From positions 496,001 to 560,000 of the forward strand of contig JAYPQK010000009.1 in NCBI GenBank assembly GCA_038131955.1: DNA of 64,000 nt, in the 5' to 3' direction. This document shows positions 44,801-51,586 of this stretch, piece by piece; positions within the stretch are counted from its first letter, which is position 1; every line of letters begins with the position of its first letter. Made by a program: the position numbers and the translations under genes. Below the pieces are notes generated by a model. The model did not search any database. It was not told where the DNA came from and was given only the letters and a program-made list of their open reading frames with translations. This stretch comes from SHAN690 sp038131955. Its GTDB lineage: Bacteria > Bacteroidota > Bacteroidia > Flavobacteriales_G > Salibacteraceae.

Positions 44801-45050
44801 CGGTGATGGAAAGAACGATTTCTTCGAGATCAAGGCGGAAGACCTAGAGTATTTAAGGCTGTGGGTGTTCAACCGCTGGGGCGATGAGATCTTCTACGGA
44901 GAGAACGACGAGGCTAAATGGGATGGAAATTTCAATGGTCAGCCTATGCAGGTTGGTTCTTACGCTTATGTCATCGAGTATAAGCAGGTGGATCAGATCA
45001 TGCAAAAGCGCCGAGGAAACATCATTATTTCAAGAAACGATAAGCAGTAA
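41889..45050 (+). CDS. Second giant PKD-repeat protein with CHU_C/T9SS type B C terminus
   Basis: 1053 residues from ATG 41889 (MKKLSIYIALFIAFLVGAPT), with a signal peptide ending near VNAQ; an ATG at 41871 lies inside the previous gene. The N domain of about 180 residues (ALNSIRIDSFWCNFD) differs in sequence from the first giant but has the same beta-rich layout. About seven PKD repeats follow (WAWDVDGDG, WDFGDGWPV, WDFGDSSDAT, YWNFGDGNLN), then the CHU_C domain (YVPMSFTPNGDGKNDFF, VFNRWGDEIFYGEND, GSYAYVIEY). It is a tandem relative of the upstream gene, probably by old duplication, as the sequence has diverged strongly. Confidence 0.9.
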   Translation: MKKLSIYIALFIAFLVGAPTSEVNAQCGPFNSIMNFNNGQDGNMFMITALNSIRIDSFWCNFDAGTIQEVEIWYRQGGFVGFQNAAAGWTLIDSVTNLTSAGTNQFTKVPIFVDVDIQQGCSASFYVTRAWLANVGPYMRYTNGPAGSTAGGNYSTGTDLILSYSYGKDYPFGATFNPRIWNGRIHYTCIPNSVPNATYTSIPSASCSGDSVCYSFIPGPGMTAGTWTWSAGSSGTIVSANNDSSTVCMTFDGTTAFDTVCLIMQGGCNPVDTCFPITINPPVADAGDDTIICSTTYQLDGNQASGFWEVVTGAGTFADPTVYNTTVSGLAPGVNQFRWNVANASCDTVFDEVTVQVSAIPVAQWFAPNGCVDGAIAFTDNSYALAGNIISWAWDVDGDGSDDYTTNSFNHTYGSPGTYQARLIVTANGQGGCKDTLTKAVVASPNPNVDWEYDPECEGNAMIFTDLTSISSGNLDEWQWQWGDGTNPSAAQNASHIYAQDGWYVVTLTVTSDSGCSASHSDSVEVFSIPIVDFISPEVCQNDTVFFTDTSISTQGMINYWEWDFGDGWPVDYNQNTAHMYANHGTYSVRLTVATDKGCTNTVVKPQRSFPVPVPNFTQDGVCERQRVTFTDDSYLDSIYGSKLITWHWDFGDSSDATNKSVGHFYQDPGYYTLSLTPYSNYGCHHTESFEILLRPKPEAKILILDDKVCAGNEITYRDETHFDYEFDSTGVISWNWFFGDGNKSLKENPSNVFEVGGDYNTLLVVETGFGCIDSSYRTTVVYHNPDADFRIDSAEGCSPHCVTFIDESKLASGADLMYYWNFGDGNLNLEDVNPTYCYSVEDGTGINQFQIELGVTSPHGCSDTLRHEQRVIIHAKPISDFEVSAEKVSILDPVIFVDNYSEGADEWFWDFGDSTTSTFPNPNSHTYTEPGTYTIGLTTRSDYGCVDYLARKIEVERHQTLYVPMSFTPNGDGKNDFFEIKAEDLEYLRLWVFNRWGDEIFYGENDEAKWDGNFNGQPMQVGSYAYVIEYKQVDQIMQKRRGNIIISRNDKQ

Positions 45051-45052
45051 GC

Positions 45053-45382
45053 ATGAAAGCAGCATTGAATAGAATAGTGTGGGTAGTGGCCATCATCTTG
45101 GCATCTGTGGCTACGGCGAATGCCCAGAGTACTCCTGATGATAGTGAATTGGGTACGGCCCATGACCTGCACGTGATTACCAATGAGTGGAATGCATGGT
45201 TCAACGAACCTACTTCTGAGAACGCTTATATAGGTGACTTTATGGATGAGTTCGCGGTGCCTCAGAGTGGCCAGAATGGTCTGAATCGTCTGGAAACTTG
45301 GTATTGGTGGGCATCACATCACCCGGCTGAAGTGAACGAGTACGTCGAGCGACGCGATGACGAACTCGGGGAGCAAGAATGA
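45053..45382 (+). CDS. Small secreted protein, 3' member of the CHU_C cassette
   Basis: 109 residues with a signal peptide (cleavage near ANAQ). The mature part is acidic, rich in Trp (EWNAWFNEP, LETWYWWASHHPAEV), and ends EQE. It resembles the small protein at 38058 in pattern: a NAY segment, an acidic Asp/Glu stretch with Pro, and W..HPA.(I/V). It begins 2 bp after the second giant gene. No known family is recognised. It may be a subunit or chaperone for the giant proteins. Confidence 0.75.
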   Translation: MKAALNRIVWVVAIILASVATANAQSTPDDSELGTAHDLHVITNEWNAWFNEPTSENAYIGDFMDEFAVPQSGQNGLNRLETWYWWASHHPAEVNEYVERRDDELGEQE

Positions 45383-45400
45383 CTTAACGACCTTTTCCGA

Positions 45401-47101
45401 CTATAAACTGAGATCCTCTTTGATGCGTTCGATCGTATCGAAGAGGATTTTTTGTTGCTCAGCATAGGACTTTGATTCATCCCAGTCCTTGCGAACGCTG
45501 AAGTAGAATTTGATCTTAGGTTCGGTACCGGAAGGCCGAGCCGAGATCTTGCTTCCGGATTTCGTGAAGAACTGAAGCACATTGCTCGAAGGAAGGTCAA
45601 TGGGGTGTTCGTGACCCGTCAATAGGTCCTTGGAAGCACCTGACTGAATGTCATCAACGCGTACGACCTCATCTCCACCAAGGGTAGCAGGTGGGTTGGT
45701 TCGTAGCTCCGTCATCATTTGGGCGATCTCCTCCTTTCCTGATTTACCCTTCTTCGTCAAACTGACAAGGTCCTCTTGGTAGATGCCGTGTTTCTTGTAG
45801 ATCGTGTTCAATGCCTCTTCGGCATTTGATCCTTTGGCCAATGTTTCGCCAAGCCAATCGCAAAACAACAGGGCAGAAGTGAGGGCGTCTTTATCACGCA
45901 CAAAATCTCCGATCATGTAACCGTAGCTCTCTTCACCGCCCCCGATAAAGGTCTTGTCTCCTTCGTGCTCGCGGATCAAGTTTGCAATATGCTTGAAGCC
46001 GGTCAGGCATATATCTGACTCGACACCGTATCCACGTGCTACATCGCCAAACAGCTCGCTACTCACGATGGTATAGGCGATGAATTCGTTGCCATTGAGA
46101 TCGCTGTTGCGCAGCAGATAGTCTGTCAGCAGCACTCCGGTTTGGTTACCATTCAACAGCACCATCTCGCCGGAGGTATTGCGAACAGCCACTCCAATTC
46201 GGTCGCTGTCGGGATCTGTGCCGATCACCAGGTCAGCATTCTTCTCTTCCGCCAGGGCAAGCGCTATGTCCAACGCCGCGCGTTCCTCTGGGTTAGGGCT
46301 CTTCACGGTGGGGAAATTCCCATCCGGAGTCGCTTGCTCTTCTACGATATGCACCTGATTATAACCGGCTCGTTCCAGGAGTTCGGGCATCAAAGTGATC
46401 GACGTGCCGTGTAGAGAAGTGAATACGATATTGAGGTCCTTATTGGTGTGGCTCGATTTGCGCTGAGCCAATGAGGCCTTCAAGAAGGCTTCGTCCATGG
46501 CCTCACGGAGTTCATGAATCCGTTCTTCCACACGGGTGAAATCGATCGTAGAAGGATCGCTCACCTTGCGCACCTCATCGATGATGCCTTTGTCGTGTGG
46601 AGCCACGATCTGCGCACCATCATTCCAATAGACCTTGTATCCGTTGTATTCGGGTGGGTTATGTGATGCTGTGATGACCACGCCGCTCTGGCAACCGAGT
46701 TCGCGTACGGCAAAAGAGAGCTGTGGCGTTGGTCGAAGATCTCCGAATAGATAGGCGTCGATACCATTGGCTGAGAAGATCTCCGCCACCATACGGGCGA
46801 ATTCCTTGGAGTTGTTTCGACAGTCGTGGGCAATAGCTACTTTGATCTGCGTGTCGGTAAATGACTTCTTCAGGTAGTTGGCCAATCCTTGCGTAGCCAT
46901 GCCGAAGGTGTATTTGTTGACCCGATTGGATCCTACTCCCATCACACCTCTCATTCCTCCCGTTCCAAATTCCAGATCCGTGTAGAACGCGTCTTCCAAT
47001 CGGGCAGAGTCGCCTTTCAGTAAGGCACTGATCTCCGATTTGAAGTCAGCGTCGAGGTTGAGGGAGAGCCAGTAGTTTGCTTTTTCTTGTGCCGTCATCA
47101 T
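45401..47101 (-). CDS. Phosphoglucomutase/phosphomannomutase family protein
   Basis: 566 residues of the alpha-D-phosphohexomutase superfamily, which moves phosphate between C1 and C6 of sugars. The phosphoserine loop is VVITASHNPPEYNGYKVYW, the metal loop is GTDPDSDRIGVAV, the sugar-binding loop is GGEESYGYMIGD and the phosphate-binding loop is RPSGTEPKIKFYF. The length fits the bacterial PGM type that uses glucose or mannose phosphate; specificity cannot be fixed by sequence alone. A -7 box TACTTTTG lies at 47119-47126. It is convergent with the small secreted gene. Confidence 0.93.
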   Translation of the reverse strand: MMTAQEKANYWLSLNLDADFKSEISALLKGDSARLEDAFYTDLEFGTGGMRGVMGVGSNRVNKYTFGMATQGLANYLKKSFTDTQIKVAIAHDCRNNSKEFARMVAEIFSANGIDAYLFGDLRPTPQLSFAVRELGCQSGVVITASHNPPEYNGYKVYWNDGAQIVAPHDKGIIDEVRKVSDPSTIDFTRVEERIHELREAMDEAFLKASLAQRKSSHTNKDLNIVFTSLHGTSITLMPELLERAGYNQVHIVEEQATPDGNFPTVKSPNPEERAALDIALALAEEKNADLVIGTDPDSDRIGVAVRNTSGEMVLLNGNQTGVLLTDYLLRNSDLNGNEFIAYTIVSSELFGDVARGYGVESDICLTGFKHIANLIREHEGDKTFIGGGEESYGYMIGDFVRDKDALTSALLFCDWLGETLAKGSNAEEALNTIYKKHGIYQEDLVSLTKKGKSGKEEIAQMMTELRTNPPATLGGDEVVRVDDIQSGASKDLLTGHEHPIDLPSSNVLQFFTKSGSKISARPSGTEPKIKFYFSVRKDWDESKSYAEQQKILFDTIERIKEDLSL

Positions 47102-47118
47102 TCGCTCAAATTGGAAGG

Positions 47119-47126
47119 CAAAAGTA
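47119..47126 (-). promoter_or_regulatory. -7 box TACTTTTG for the phosphohexomutase
   Basis: Exact TAnnTTTG on the minus strand, with a leader of about 11 nt to the ATG at 47101. Confidence 0.45.
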
Positions 47127-47387
47127 CGGGCTATCCGAGGTATGGTCTAGTCAACCTTGTATTTCTAAACGACCCATTGTGAGTGACGTCCTTGTTTTTA
47201 AGTGTAAGTAGCACGAAAACAATAAGTTGAGTAGGATTTATGGTGTTCAGATTAACTAAAACTTAGCGTTTTAGGTGCTTGGGCGTAATACTAGGCGTCT
47301 CTGTCGCGACATTGCTTAAAACAAGATTAAGACCCATGTATATCGACCGATTTACAAGCGCCCGTCCTTTGTAAAAACATTCAGGTA

Positions 47388-47537
47388 ATGAAATGGATAA
47401 AGCGAATCATACGAGCCATTGAGGTCAGCCTTTTCGAGGTGATGGCCTTTCAGTTGAGAACATTCAAGGAGGCTTTGCATTACCAAATCCCACCGCACAC
47501 CAATACCACTACCCTAGATGAAGCTGCCAAAGCGTGA
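47388..47537 (+). CDS. Possible small protein overlapping the phosphoesterase start
   Basis: A 49-codon frame, MKWIKRIIRAIEVSLFEVMA then FQLRTFKEALHYQIPPHTNT. The first 30 residues would form an amphipathic, basic helix. It overlaps the next gene by 20 bp in another frame, as coupled genes can. No homologue is recognised; it may be chance. Confidence 0.3.
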   Translation: MKWIKRIIRAIEVSLFEVMAFQLRTFKEALHYQIPPHTNTTTLDEAAKA

Positions 47538-48071
47538 GATCGACCTACTCGTACTTTCTGATATTCACTTAGGAACATACGGCTGTCATGCCAAGGAACT
47601 TCTGAAATACCTCAAAAGCGTCCAGCCCAAGAAGGTCATTCTGAACGGCGATATCATTGACATCTGGCAGTTCAACAAGCGTTACTGGCCCAAATCACAC
47701 ATGCGTGTGATCAAGCATATGATGGGCTGGGTCTCGAAAGGAGTCAAAGTCTACTATATCACAGGCAACCATGACGAGATGCTGCGCAAGTTCGTCGGAT
47801 TCAAAATGGGCAGCCTACAGATCGTTAATAAAGTGGTGCTTAAGCTCGGCAAAGAGAAGGCGTGGTTCTTCCACGGCGATGTATTTGATGTGACCATGCA
47901 GCATTCGAAATGGCTCGCGAAGCTGGGGGCAGTGGGCTATTATACTCTTATCCTCTTGAATCGCTTTGTGAATTGGGTCTCAGAGAGTATGGGTCGTGGT
48001 CGGATCTCATTGAGGAGTTCAACAATGAGACGGCAGAAATGACGTTTCAACAGAGCCTGAACATTGACTAA
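47518..48071 (+). pseudogene. Calcineurin-like phosphoesterase (LpxH-related) with internal deletion
   Basis: The frame from 47518 gives the first 160 residues of a UDP-2,3-diacylglucosamine hydrolase-type phosphoesterase: VLSDIHLGTYGCHAKELL, NGDIIDIWQFNKRYW and GNHDEMLRKF are three metal motifs, and WFFHGDVFDV a fourth. The last metal motif (GH.H.P) is missing, and after VNWVSES the reading frame leaves the family and stops at 48042. In the next frame EYGSWSDLIEEFNNETAE to a stop at 48069 reads like the end of such a protein. An internal deletion of about 75-90 codons is the simplest cause. The product would lack a metal ligand and be inactive or altered. Confidence 0.7.
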
Positions 48072-48076
48072 GTTTG
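48069..48076 (+). promoter_or_regulatory. -7 box TAAGTTTG for the coiled-coil lipoprotein
   Basis: Exact TAnnTTTG, overlapping the stop of the broken phosphoesterase, 15 nt before the ATG at 48092. Confidence 0.45.
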
Positions 48077-48091
48077 TATAAAACACACAAG

Positions 48092-48958
48092 ATGAGAATC
48101 CATATCCACCTACTGAGCCTGTCCCTTATCTTCAGTTTTATCGTGGTATCATGCGGCAATCCCGAAGCCGAACGCGCCAAGCAAAAGGCCAAAGAAGTCA
48201 GCCTGTTGCAAGTTCAGCAAGATTCGTTGCTGGATGTGTTTCGCGGCGAGTTGGAAGCCATTTCTGACATGGTCAGCGACGTTTCGTTACGCAACGGCAT
48301 CCTGAATCTAGACACCACTGAAGGCGCTGTCCTTTCTAAAGAGGTCATCATGAAGCAGGTTGAGTCGTTGGATCAGCTGCTCTCCAAGAATCAGAAGCAA
48401 TTGAACGACCTCTACGCTAGGATGCGTGAGAGCAAGGTCAAGAACAAGGAATTGGAGAACCTTATCCAGAACATGCAGTCCCGCTTGGCCGAAAGAGAAA
48501 GTCAGATCGACCAATTGATGGCGATGTTGGCCGACAAAGACATCTTGATCGAGAACATCAAGTATGCGGTAGACAGCATGCGTCGCAACAACATCTCTCT
48601 AACCGAGGATCTCATCCAAATGGACGAGGAGATGCACTTGGTATACTACGTCTTGGGCGAGAACAAAGAGCTCAAGGAGAAAGGCATCATCACCAAGGAA
48701 GGAGGCATCCTAGGCATCGGAGGAACCAAGCGACTCGATGCATCCCAATTGGACACGAGCCTCTTCACCGTAGTCGACCAGCGCGAACTAGAAAGCATTC
48801 CGGTCTATTCCAAGAAAGCCAAGGTCATCACCAATCACCCAGAGGCATCCTACGAGTGGATAGAAGACAGCGAAGGCCAGATCGAGAGCCTCAAGATCAA
48901 GGATCGAAAGGAGTTTTGGGGGGTGTCGGATTATTTGGTTATTGAAGTTGATAATTAG
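48092..48958 (+). CDS. Coiled-coil lipoprotein
   Basis: 288 residues from ATG 48092 (MRIHIHLLSLSLIFSFIVVS), lipobox VVSC. Residues about 25-190 are a long coiled coil with heptads of Leu, Ile and Met (LENLIQNMQSRLAERESQID), and a small globular C part (about 195-288) begins at EKGIITKEGGILGIGG. It is membrane-anchored facing the periplasm. I recall similar lipoproteins in Bacteroidota but know no function. Confidence 0.8.
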   Translation: MRIHIHLLSLSLIFSFIVVSCGNPEAERAKQKAKEVSLLQVQQDSLLDVFRGELEAISDMVSDVSLRNGILNLDTTEGAVLSKEVIMKQVESLDQLLSKNQKQLNDLYARMRESKVKNKELENLIQNMQSRLAERESQIDQLMAMLADKDILIENIKYAVDSMRRNNISLTEDLIQMDEEMHLVYYVLGENKELKEKGIITKEGGILGIGGTKRLDASQLDTSLFTVVDQRELESIPVYSKKAKVITNHPEASYEWIEDSEGQIESLKIKDRKEFWGVSDYLVIEVDN

Positions 48959-49084
48959 GGAACAGGGAGTAGGATTTGTTCCTTTTAGCGGTTGCGTTAT
49001 TTACAAATCGCTGGGGATGTCCCATGAGATTTTGCCCTTGACATTGCGTTTTCGTGAGCTAGTTTGGTCAGATATTTAGTTCAC

Positions 49085-49456
49085 ATGGCAAGTTTTGAGG
49101 AGTTAAAAGTTTATCAAGAGGCTAGAGGCTTTCGAAAGGTGGTTTCAAGTCTTTCTAAGTCCTTTCCAGCGGAAGAAAAATATAGGTTGGTTGATCAAAT
49201 AATAAGATCGAGTAGATCCGTTTCAGTTCAGATTGCCGAGGGGTATGGTCGGTTTCACTATCAGGAAAGTATACAATACATGAGAGTGGCCAGAGGGTCT
49301 TTGGATGAGACTCACGAGCACATCAATGTCGCCTTTGATGAAGGTTATATTGATGACGAGATGCGATCAGAGTTACTCGATCAAAAGCTCAAGATCATGA
49401 GGATGATCAATGGATATAACAACTACCTGAAGAAATCAAAAAGAAAAGAGAAATAG
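49085..49456 (+). CDS. Four-helix-bundle protein (23S rRNA intervening-sequence type)
   Basis: 123 residues from ATG 49085 (MASFEELKVYQEARGFRKVV). It matches the four-helix-bundle family first seen in 23S rRNA intervening sequences: ELKVYQEARGF, LVDQIIRSSRSVSVQIAEGY and SLDETHEHINVAFDEGYID are its three conserved blocks. The family is scattered in genomes and often flanked by repeats. Here repeat words (GGGAACAGGGAGTAGG; TCCCTACTCCCCATTCCCC) lie on both sides and the gene is more AT-rich than its neighbours, so recent arrival is possible. Function unknown. Confidence 0.88.
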   Translation: MASFEELKVYQEARGFRKVVSSLSKSFPAEEKYRLVDQIIRSSRSVSVQIAEGYGRFHYQESIQYMRVARGSLDETHEHINVAFDEGYIDDEMRSELLDQKLKIMRMINGYNNYLKKSKRKEK

Positions 49457-49485
49457 TCAAAATTTAGTATCCCATTCCCAGCTCC

Positions 49486-49872
49486 CTACTCCCCATTCCC
49501 CGCTTCCTCCTCGTAAGAGATGAACAAATTGATCCAAATTCCCCGACCCAAACGAAACGTCAGGGGAGCGAGTACCACGATGCCGATCACTATACCAATG
49601 AGGTATTCATAAAGTTCCCATGGACTGCCCAGTACCCACATGGCGATGAAAACAGCTACGGCAATGGCAACGGTGAGGGCGTAATTGACATACATCGCAC
49701 CGTAGAAGAAGGACGGTTCCAGGCTGTAGAGTTGATCACACTTCTCACATCGCTCGGGCATATTCCAGATCTTGGTGATCTTATACGGATTGCGTTCTTC
49801 GAATAGCTCTCCTTCGTGACAACGCGGACACTTTTGGAAGAGGATGCTGTATAGTTTGGTGCCTTTTAACAT
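49486..49872 (-). CDS. DUF983 membrane protein
   Basis: 128 residues from ATG 49872 (MLKGTKLYSILFQKCPRCHE). A rubredoxin-like zinc ribbon, CPRC and CEKC (residues about 15-50), precedes two membrane helices (about 65-85 and 92-112). This is the DUF983 family of Bacteroidota and Alphaproteobacteria; function unknown. A start at 49911 would add 13 less conserved residues. A -7 box TAGGTTTG lies at 49935-49942. Confidence 0.9.
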   Translation of the reverse strand: MLKGTKLYSILFQKCPRCHEGELFEERNPYKITKIWNMPERCEKCDQLYSLEPSFFYGAMYVNYALTVAIAVAVFIAMWVLGSPWELYEYLIGIVIGIVVLAPLTFRLGRGIWINLFISYEEEAGNGE

Positions 49873-49934
49873 GATGAAAGAGTAAAGACGACGAGACAAA
49901 GGACTGATCAACTAAAACGAGTCGCAAATTTCGT

Positions 49935-49942
49935 CAAACCTA
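49935..49942 (-). promoter_or_regulatory. -7 box TAGGTTTG for the DUF983 gene
   Basis: Exact TAnnTTTG on the minus strand, about 60 nt before the ATG at 49872. Confidence 0.4.
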
Positions 49943-50021
49943 AGCTTCCCAAAAGGTGACTTTGGTTACAAAGTTGCGAGAAGAAATGGCAGTTCAGCAA
50001 CCATGGCATGAATGCTGCGTA

Positions 50022-50029
50022 TCTTTGTA
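50022..50029 (+). promoter_or_regulatory. -7 box TATCTTTG of the tmRNA gene
   Basis: Exact TAnnTTTG, 11 nt before the mature tmRNA 5' end at 50041. Confidence 0.6.
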
Positions 50030-50040
50030 GACTGTTCTTT

Positions 50041-50433
50041 GGGGCTGACTGGTTTTGACAGCAAGATGAAGGATACTGTAAGCAAGTCGGGGGGTGAGTG
50101 GCACCTCGTTACTAAGTCATTCAAACCATATCTGGCGAGACTTCTTACGCTCTTGCAGCCTAATCATCCGATAGGAGATTACGCTTAATCCCGCACCAGG
50201 TGCGCGGACAAGACGTCTCCGGTGCAGGTAAGTCTATCCCCTGTACCAATGGAGGCGCGGACAATGATAGACTAGGTCAATAGGCGCTTCGACTCTTGAT
50301 CGAACCTTAAGAAGATAAGCGGGAAGTGGCCTGCCTTTGGGCAGCTTTCCGTCGAAAATTCAAACACAGGCTAAGCTTGTAGAAGGCACTATGTTTCCTT
50401 GTTTGGACGTGGGTTCGAATCCCACCAGCTCCA
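50041..50433 (+). ncRNA. ssrA: Transfer-messenger RNA (tag GETSYALAA)
   Basis: Rescues stalled ribosomes. The 5' end GGGGCTGACTGGTTTTGACA and the 3' end GGACGTGGGTTCGAATCCCA then CCAGCTCCA form the tRNA-like domain; GGGGCT pairs with AGCTCC. The tag frame is 50134-50160 (GETSYALAA) with stop TAA at 50161. The tag matches the Bacteroidota pattern (G-E-..-Y-A-L-A-A). CCA is not encoded: CTA follows the discriminator A at 50433. About 393 nt long. A strong terminator follows. Confidence 0.96.
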
Positions 50434-50443
50434 CTAGATGATA

Positions 50444-50477
50444 GCCTCCGCTGCATTTTGCAGCAGAGGCTTTTTTA
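50444..50477 (+). terminator. Terminator after tmRNA
   Basis: GCCTCCGCTGC, loop, GCAGCAGAGGC and TTTTTT. Confidence 0.9.
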
Positions 50478-50562
50478 TTGCTGCGACCCAAGCTTGCTTG
50501 AGGGCGTAAGCAATGAAAAAGACTCTAATGAGCGAAGCGAATAGGAGGCGTGATCCATTTTG

Positions 50563-50682
50563 AATTATGCGGATATTGAGGATTTGCGCGATTTGGTTGA
50601 TTTTAAACCTAAGGTTAATGTAAATGATGGAGTCCGGGAGTTTGTGAGGTGGTATCTTAAATTCTATCGAAATGCCAAGTAA
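50563..50682 (+). pseudogene. C-terminal remnant of an NAD-dependent sugar epimerase
   Basis: A frame of 39 codons ending at 50682, NYADIEDLRDLVDFKPKVNV then NDGVREFVRWYLKFYRNAK. This matches the last 40 residues of UDP-glucuronate 4-epimerase-type enzymes (the helix and F..W...YY end). The rest of the gene is absent; the sequence before it (50480-50560) shows no coding. It lies straight after ssrA, a frequent target of integrating islands, so it may mark a lost island. I found no second copy of the tmRNA 3' end within the window. Confidence 0.7.
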
Positions 50683-50763
50683 TTGTATGATGATAGAATT
50701 TGTTTCATCCTATCGTTTGGTACTGTCCCTTACTCTACAATCCAACGACTAGTGAAATGCCGT

Positions 50764-50771
50764 TATCTTTG
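50764..50771 (+). promoter_or_regulatory. -7 box TATCTTTG, 5 nt before the barrel gene GTG
   Basis: Exact TAnnTTTG, then CCAGC, then GTG at 50777; +1 is expected at the start codon. Confidence 0.55.
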
Positions 50772-50776
50772 CCAGC

Positions 50777-51586
50777 GTGCGAAGACTTCTCACATATCTA
50801 TTGCTTGCCGCCGGAGTTCTCTGGGGTGCGGATACCTATGCCCAAGGTTACTTCTGGCAGAGCGGTCAGAAGAAGCAGAACTGGCGCTACCTCGCCTTCG
50901 ATATCGGTCCTGGCTTGCGCATGTATTCCGGTGATATCCAGCAGAAGGGTGGTTTGTTCAATCCTATGAAGATCGCCTATGGTCTCGGTGCGCGCTACCA
51001 GTGGCGACCTAAGTGGGGCTTTGCTCTGTACGCTGCCGGTCGTAGGTATGCCGGTAAGGCGGAACACGGTGGCTTCCCAGATGCACTCGATCAAATGACG
51101 GGACGCATGTGGGAGTTCGGCGTTTCAGCCCAGTACAGTCTATTGCGCTGGGAAGATTTTCTGGTACGCTCTTTTACCGATCGTGATCCCGTGAGGAAGG
51201 CGAATGTCTTCATTGGGGTCGGCGGAGGGTTTTCGCTCTTCAATGCGGATTATACTTCAAGAAAATATGTGACCCAAACCTTTCAGGATACAGCGGGTAG
51301 GGATTCACTGGCCTTCATCCCTCGAGATGCTTCCGGTAGCGGTGCAGGATTTGCCTTCAGTCTGCCCATTACGGTTGGTGGACGTTGCCGATTCAATCCA
51401 TCGTGGTACATGGGCTTTGAGTATACCTACAGCCTGTATTTCAGCGATAACATCGATGGGTTAGAGCGTGGGTTCAACGACGGCATGAGTCTCTTCCATG
51501 TGAAGGTTGGCTACCTGCTCGGACAGTCGAAACGCAAAGGGCAGATCGGACTCACGCCTAAGCAAAAACGGAAACTGAAGAAATGA
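50777..51586 (+). CDS. Outer-membrane beta-barrel protein (DUF6089-like)
   Basis: 269 residues; start GTG. Signal peptide (MRRLLTYLLLAAGVLWGADT, cleavage near TYAQ). The mature part has about 8-10 strands with aromatic girdles (GPGLRMYSGDIQQKG, ALYAAGRRYAG) and a basic tail (LTPKQKRKLKK). DUF6089-like proteins of Bacteroidota have the same plan. It overlaps the next gene by 4 bp (ATGA), so the two are translationally coupled. Function unknown. Confidence 0.8.
   Translation: MRRLLTYLLLAAGVLWGADTYAQGYFWQSGQKKQNWRYLAFDIGPGLRMYSGDIQQKGGLFNPMKIAYGLGARYQWRPKWGFALYAAGRRYAGKAEHGGFPDALDQMTGRMWEFGVSAQYSLLRWEDFLVRSFTDRDPVRKANVFIGVGGGFSLFNADYTSRKYVTQTFQDTAGRDSLAFIPRDASGSGAGFAFSLPITVGGRCRFNPSWYMGFEYTYSLYFSDNIDGLERGFNDGMSLFHVKVGYLLGQSKRKGQIGLTPKQKRKLKK

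Noticed and set aside
50434..50776. Attachment-site duplication of the tmRNA 3' end
   Set aside because: I looked for a second copy of the ssrA end (TTCGAATCCCACCAGCTCC) downstream and saw none in the window.
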